64,000 nt of DNA from an uncultured Pseudomonadales bacterium (GTDB lineage Bacteria > Pseudomonadota > Gammaproteobacteria > Pseudomonadales > Azotimanducaceae): assembly GCA_951813295.1 (NCBI GenBank), contig CATOTI010000002.1:1736001-1800000 (forward strand). The letters run 5' to 3'. Numbering within the stretch: the stretch's first letter is position 1; every line of letters begins with the position of its first letter. Shown one piece after another: positions 61,040 to 64,000 of this stretch. Under the pieces are notes generated by a model. That model worked only from the letters and a program-made list of their open reading frames with translations. It had not been told where the DNA came from and ran no database searches. The translations under genes were made by a program, and so were the position numbers.

Positions 61040-62005
61040 TCACCTGGCGCGCGCCAGCAGCACCAGAAAGTAGGCGCGTTCGTCCGTCCATGTCTCGACG
61101 ATCTCGAAACCGCCGCCTTCCACTTTCGCTCGGAACTCATCGACCGAATACTTGTGCGAGTTCTCGGTATGTAAGCGCTCACTTTCTCTGATCCGTACCG
61201 TTTCACCAGCAATCGAGACGACCTGATCGCTCGTCGCCGTCAGATACATCTCGATGCGGCCATCTATTTCGTTGTAGACCGCTTCGTGTGCGTAGGCGTC
61301 GAGATCAAAATCCGAGTCGAGCGCCTGATTGATATGACGAAGGACGTTTTTGTTGAACGCGGCCGTCACGCCGCTCGAGTCGTTGTAGGCCGAATGTAGA
61401 ACGCGCGGGTCTTTCTTGAGATCGGCCCCGATCATGAACCAGCCGCCGGGACCGACCACCCGGGCCACATTGGCGAGAAATACATCGGCCTCGGACGGCG
61501 CAAAATTGCCGATCGACGAACCCGGAAAAAACGCGATCTGGGAAAGCCCGGCGACAGGCTGCGGAAGCTGAAACGGTTTCGTGTAGTCGTCACAGGTCGG
61601 GTACACCGCGAGGTCCGGGAAGTCGACCTGGATCGAACGGGCGGCGCCGACGAGATGCTCCTTCGATATATCGACCGGGACATATGCCGCGGGCCGAACC
61701 GACTCCAAGAGAATCCGAACCTTCATGCTCGAACCGCTGCCGTACTCGACCACCGACTCGGCATCGATCAGGGCACGGAAGTCGGCGCTTCGACGCTCGA
61801 GGATGCCGACCTCGGTACGGGTCGGGTAGTACTCGGGAAGCTCGGTGATGGCATCGAAGAGTTTCGAGCCGGCGGCGTCGTAAAAGTACTTCGGCGGGAT
61901 TCTCTTCTGTTCTTCGCCGAGGCCCGTCAGGATCTCGGAAGACATGGTGGGTAGCGGCGGCTGTCGATCGAAAAGCTCGAACGGTGTCTTGACGATCTCA
62001 CTCAC
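61040..62005 (-). CDS. egtD: L-histidine N-alpha-methyltransferase EgtD
   Basis: A 321-residue SAM-dependent methyltransferase, the length of known EgtD, that makes hercynine in ergothioneine synthesis. The GTG at 62005 overlaps the egtB stop as GTGA. ITELPEYYPTRTEVGIL is the histidine-pocket region, VEYGSGSSMKVRILLE and VPVDISKEHL bind SAM, and SQIAFFPGSSIGNFAP with YNDSSGVTAAFNKNVLRHINQ are signature segments. No ergothioneine cleavage gene (EgtE) or glutamate-cysteine step genes are adjacent. Confidence 0.93.
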   Translation of the reverse strand: MSEIVKTPFELFDRQPPLPTMSSEILTGLGEEQKRIPPKYFYDAAGSKLFDAITELPEYYPTRTEVGILERRSADFRALIDAESVVEYGSGSSMKVRILLESVRPAAYVPVDISKEHLVGAARSIQVDFPDLAVYPTCDDYTKPFQLPQPVAGLSQIAFFPGSSIGNFAPSEADVFLANVARVVGPGGWFMIGADLKKDPRVLHSAYNDSSGVTAAFNKNVLRHINQALDSDFDLDAYAHEAVYNEIDGRIEMYLTATSDQVVSIAGETVRIRESERLHTENSHKYSVDEFRAKVEGGGFEIVETWTDERAYFLVLLARAR

Positions 62006-63336
62006 GTACGGGTCCTCGATGCCGCGTCCTTGGCCAGCCGAATGCCGGTGAACTGCCAACGATCCTTCGGATAGAAGAAGTTCCGATACGTCGCCCGAAT
62101 ATGATCGGCCGGCGTCGCACACGATCCGCCGCGCAGGACCTGCTGGCTCGCCATGAACTTACCGTTGTACTCGCCGAGCGCACCCTCGATCGGGCGATAA
62201 CCGGGATACGGCGAGTAGGCGCTCTGCGTCCATTCCCAACAGTCTCCGAATAGCTGGTGAATGACCTCGTCCGACGAGTCGGACGCAGCGCACGTCGAAC
62301 TCGGCCGCGGATGAAAACGCTGTGCATCGACGAAACCGTCGCGATCGACGCCACGACGACGCGACGCCACCGTTTCCCATTCGACCTCGGTCGGCAGGCG
62401 CATTCCCGTCCATCGCGCGAAAGCATCCGCCTCGAAATAGCTGACGTGCGTCACGGGTGAATGCGGATCGAGCGCGGCTTCGCCGCCCGAGAGACGGTAC
62501 TCCATCCACCCACCTGATCGATCTCTGCGCCAATACATGGGGGCTCCTATGTCGAATGTCTGGAGCCAACTCCACCCCTCCGAGAGCCACAGGAGCGGTT
62601 CGCGATAGCCACCCTCGTCGATGAACTCGAGGTATTCGGCATTCGTGATCGGCCGGTTTGCGAGGTCGAAATCGTCGAGATAAACCCGGTGGCGCGGGCC
62701 TTCGTTGTCGAACATGAACTCGTGGAAGTCGGTTCCGCCAGACTCGTCCCGACCCATCTCGACGAGTCCACCGACCTGTGAACGCATCTCGAGCGGTACA
62801 TCAAGCGCCGCGGCATGAACCCCCGCGGGCACGTCCCGGTAAGCCGGTCGGAGCGGGTTCAGCCCGAGGTTCACCTTGAGGTCGGTGACGAGCAGCTCCT
62901 GGTGCTGCTGCTCGTGATGAAGCCCCAGGACGACGCGCGAAACGACTTCGGCGCGACCGTTTCCCTCCCGATCGAGCAGTTCTTCGATGCCTTCGTCCAC
63001 GTGGCGCCGGTAGGCCATGACCTCATCAACCGTCGGCCGCGACAGCGTGCCGCGCAGCGGCCGGGGAAACTGTTCGCCCACGCCGTTGTAGTAAGAGTTG
63101 AACAGGTACGCGAATGCCTCGTCGAACGCCCGGTAGCCGTCGAGGTAGGGCGTGAGGAGGAAGGTCTCGAAGAACCACGTCGTGTGCGCGAGATGCCACT
63201 TGGGCGGACTCGCGTCTTCGATCGGCTGGACCCCGTAGTCTTCGATCGCGAGCGGCTCACAAAGATCTTCGGATCGAGCGCGGACACGTCGGAAATGATC
63301 AGCGAGCAAGCCCGCTTGCAACGCATTTTCGGCCAT
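62002..63336 (-). CDS. egtB: Ergothioneine biosynthesis sulfoxide synthase EgtB
   Basis: A 444-residue non-heme iron enzyme that joins hercynine to a thiol with oxygen. The DinB-like N-terminal domain has iron ligands H51 (HLAHTTWFFE), H140 and H144 (HHEQQHQE). The FGE-sulfatase-like C-terminal domain carries NRPITNAEYLEFI, MRLPTEVEWE and LFGDCWEWTQSAYSPYPGYRP. The ATG at 63336 has GGGGAG upstream; egtD is co-translated at its end. Which thiol (gamma-Glu-Cys or Cys) it uses cannot be read with confidence. Confidence 0.93.
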   Translation of the reverse strand: MAENALQAGLLADHFRRVRARSEDLCEPLAIEDYGVQPIEDASPPKWHLAHTTWFFETFLLTPYLDGYRAFDEAFAYLFNSYYNGVGEQFPRPLRGTLSRPTVDEVMAYRRHVDEGIEELLDREGNGRAEVVSRVVLGLHHEQQHQELLVTDLKVNLGLNPLRPAYRDVPAGVHAAALDVPLEMRSQVGGLVEMGRDESGGTDFHEFMFDNEGPRHRVYLDDFDLANRPITNAEYLEFIDEGGYREPLLWLSEGWSWLQTFDIGAPMYWRRDRSGGWMEYRLSGGEAALDPHSPVTHVSYFEADAFARWTGMRLPTEVEWETVASRRRGVDRDGFVDAQRFHPRPSSTCAASDSSDEVIHQLFGDCWEWTQSAYSPYPGYRPIEGALGEYNGKFMASQQVLRGGSCATPADHIRATYRNFFYPKDRWQFTGIRLAKDAASRTRT

Positions 63337-63379
63337 GGACTCCCCGGGCGAATCAGAACTCCAGGGAAGAAGCCGCCGT

Positions 63380-63967
63380 TCAGACACCTTCGGCCAAAGA
63401 GCCAAGAATGATGCTTAGTTTAGCGGGTTCGAACGGCGGGCGTATAAACCCGTGGAAAGCGCCGGTCGGATCGACCACGGCGAGGTGGCCGGAATGATCG
63501 ACGAGATAGCCTTCTGTCACGTCGACACCGCGCGCGAAGCTCGCACCAAGAGACAGCGCAAACGCCTCGAGCGCGCCCTGATCGCCCGTGACGCCGACAA
63601 AATCGCGACGGAAGTGACCAAGATAAGTCGTCAAGGCCGCTTCGGTATCGCGCACCGGATCGACGGTCACGAACACCATCTGGAAATCGTCGACGCCGCG
63701 TACCTGATTCAGGAGGGACAAGGTGACCGGACAGATGTCCGGGCAGCTTGTGTAGCCGAAGAAAAAGATGCTCCAGCGACCATCGAGCGCATCGTTCGTG
63801 AAGGTGCCGCCTTCGTGGTTCGTCAGGCTGAACGCCGGCACCGCCTGCGGCTCGGGAATCGCGCGATAGCCATACGCCGTCGGATCATCGGGTAGATACA
63901 GCCTGTAGCCGATGATGATCACCACGCAGACGCCGAGACCGACCAGCACGCCATGAACTCTACCCAT
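63380..63967 (-). CDS. SCO-family copper chaperone/thioredoxin-like protein
   Basis: A 195-residue membrane-anchored SCO1/SenC protein for cytochrome oxidase copper-site assembly. The N-terminal helix VLVGLGVCVVIIIGYRLYL anchors it. The copper-binding CxxxC is CPDIC in FFFGYTSCPDICPVTL near residue 75, and the distal His in VDHSGHLAVVDP. It starts close to the window edge, and egtB follows 43 bp later on the same strand. Upstream sequence is too short to interpret. Confidence 0.9.
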   Translation of the reverse strand: MGRVHGVLVGLGVCVVIIIGYRLYLPDDPTAYGYRAIPEPQAVPAFSLTNHEGGTFTNDALDGRWSIFFFGYTSCPDICPVTLSLLNQVRGVDDFQMVFVTVDPVRDTEAALTTYLGHFRRDFVGVTGDQGALEAFALSLGASFARGVDVTEGYLVDHSGHLAVVDPTGAFHGFIRPPFEPAKLSIILGSLAEGV

Positions 63968-64000
63968 CGATACGCCCCTAGCCCGCCATACTCGGCCGCC

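Noticed and set aside
63968-64000. C-terminus of an upstream minus-strand gene
   Set aside because: A possible stop codon exists, but 33 bases are too few to support any call.

Overview
This is a GC-rich chromosomal window that most resembles a gammaproteobacterium, probably an environmental or uncultured lineage. The best taxonomic cue is the cluster polA / engB / diheme cytochrome c4 / dsbA with a DUF2782 gene next to polA (55704-61012), an arrangement familiar from Pseudomonas-like gammaproteobacteria. Signal peptides, an outer-membrane beta-barrel gene ending in Phe, DsbA and periplasmic c-type cytochromes all indicate a Gram-negative cell. No rRNA, tRNA, CRISPR array or phage module was seen.

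Layout. 1-5.4 kb: lipase, acyl-CoA dehydrogenase, two enoyl-CoA hydratases and two SDRs (acyl-CoA and alcohol/ketone metabolism). 5.4-10.2 kb: cytochrome c', a serine hydrolase, cytochrome b561, an aldo/keto reductase and an FG-GAP repeat protein. 10.3-18.9 kb: exported or envelope proteins (DUF3500 lipoprotein, beta-barrel, DUF2807), three hydrolases of which two are broken, a PhyH dioxygenase, and a MmyB-type regulator divergent from a DUF2834 protein. 18.9-22.1 kb: DNA polymerase II and an SDR. 22.2-40.5 kb: a segment of about 15 kb bounded by two identical, inverted IS110/IS1111-type elements of 1358 bp, each sitting in the same diverged host repeat. The segment carries yejABE (no yejF), a CDP-alcohol phosphatidyltransferase, a flavin/F420 oxidoreductase, transporters, an HpcH aldolase, a frameshifted serine hydrolase, a PEP-mutase-like protein and an Eis-like acetyltransferase. 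40.5-50.8 kb: DUF2461, ArfB, an acyl-CoA carboxylase subunit, RsgA, two PhyH dioxygenases around a short methionyl-tRNA synthetase, an SDR, and a BlaI / M56-TonB sensor pair. 51-55.6 kb: xylB-xylA followed by an aceE gene that has lost its thiamine-binding region. 55.7-64 kb: the dsbA-cytochrome c4-engB-polA cluster, then egtD-egtB (ergothioneine) and a SCO protein.

The most interesting signal is at 45668-45797. A 23-codon leader ORF with a run of Met codons (three ATG in a row, then AGC, then another ATG) is followed by a strong intrinsic terminator with eight T, directly in front of the methionyl-tRNA synthetase gene. A leader segment (45717-45723) can pair with the terminator's 5' arm and loop. 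This has all the parts of a ribosome-mediated attenuator that senses charged Met-tRNA.

Other notable points: four genes show disruption (in-frame amber, two frameshifts, and a large in-frame deletion in aceE). The Pol I proofreading site is erased in all three exonuclease motifs. A family of twin-hairpin repeats and long GC palindromes marks the IS flanks and one other intergenic region. A 15-bp minisatellite begins inside the 3' end of a regulator gene. Because several lesions fall in one window, sequencing or assembly error should be excluded before biological decay is claimed.
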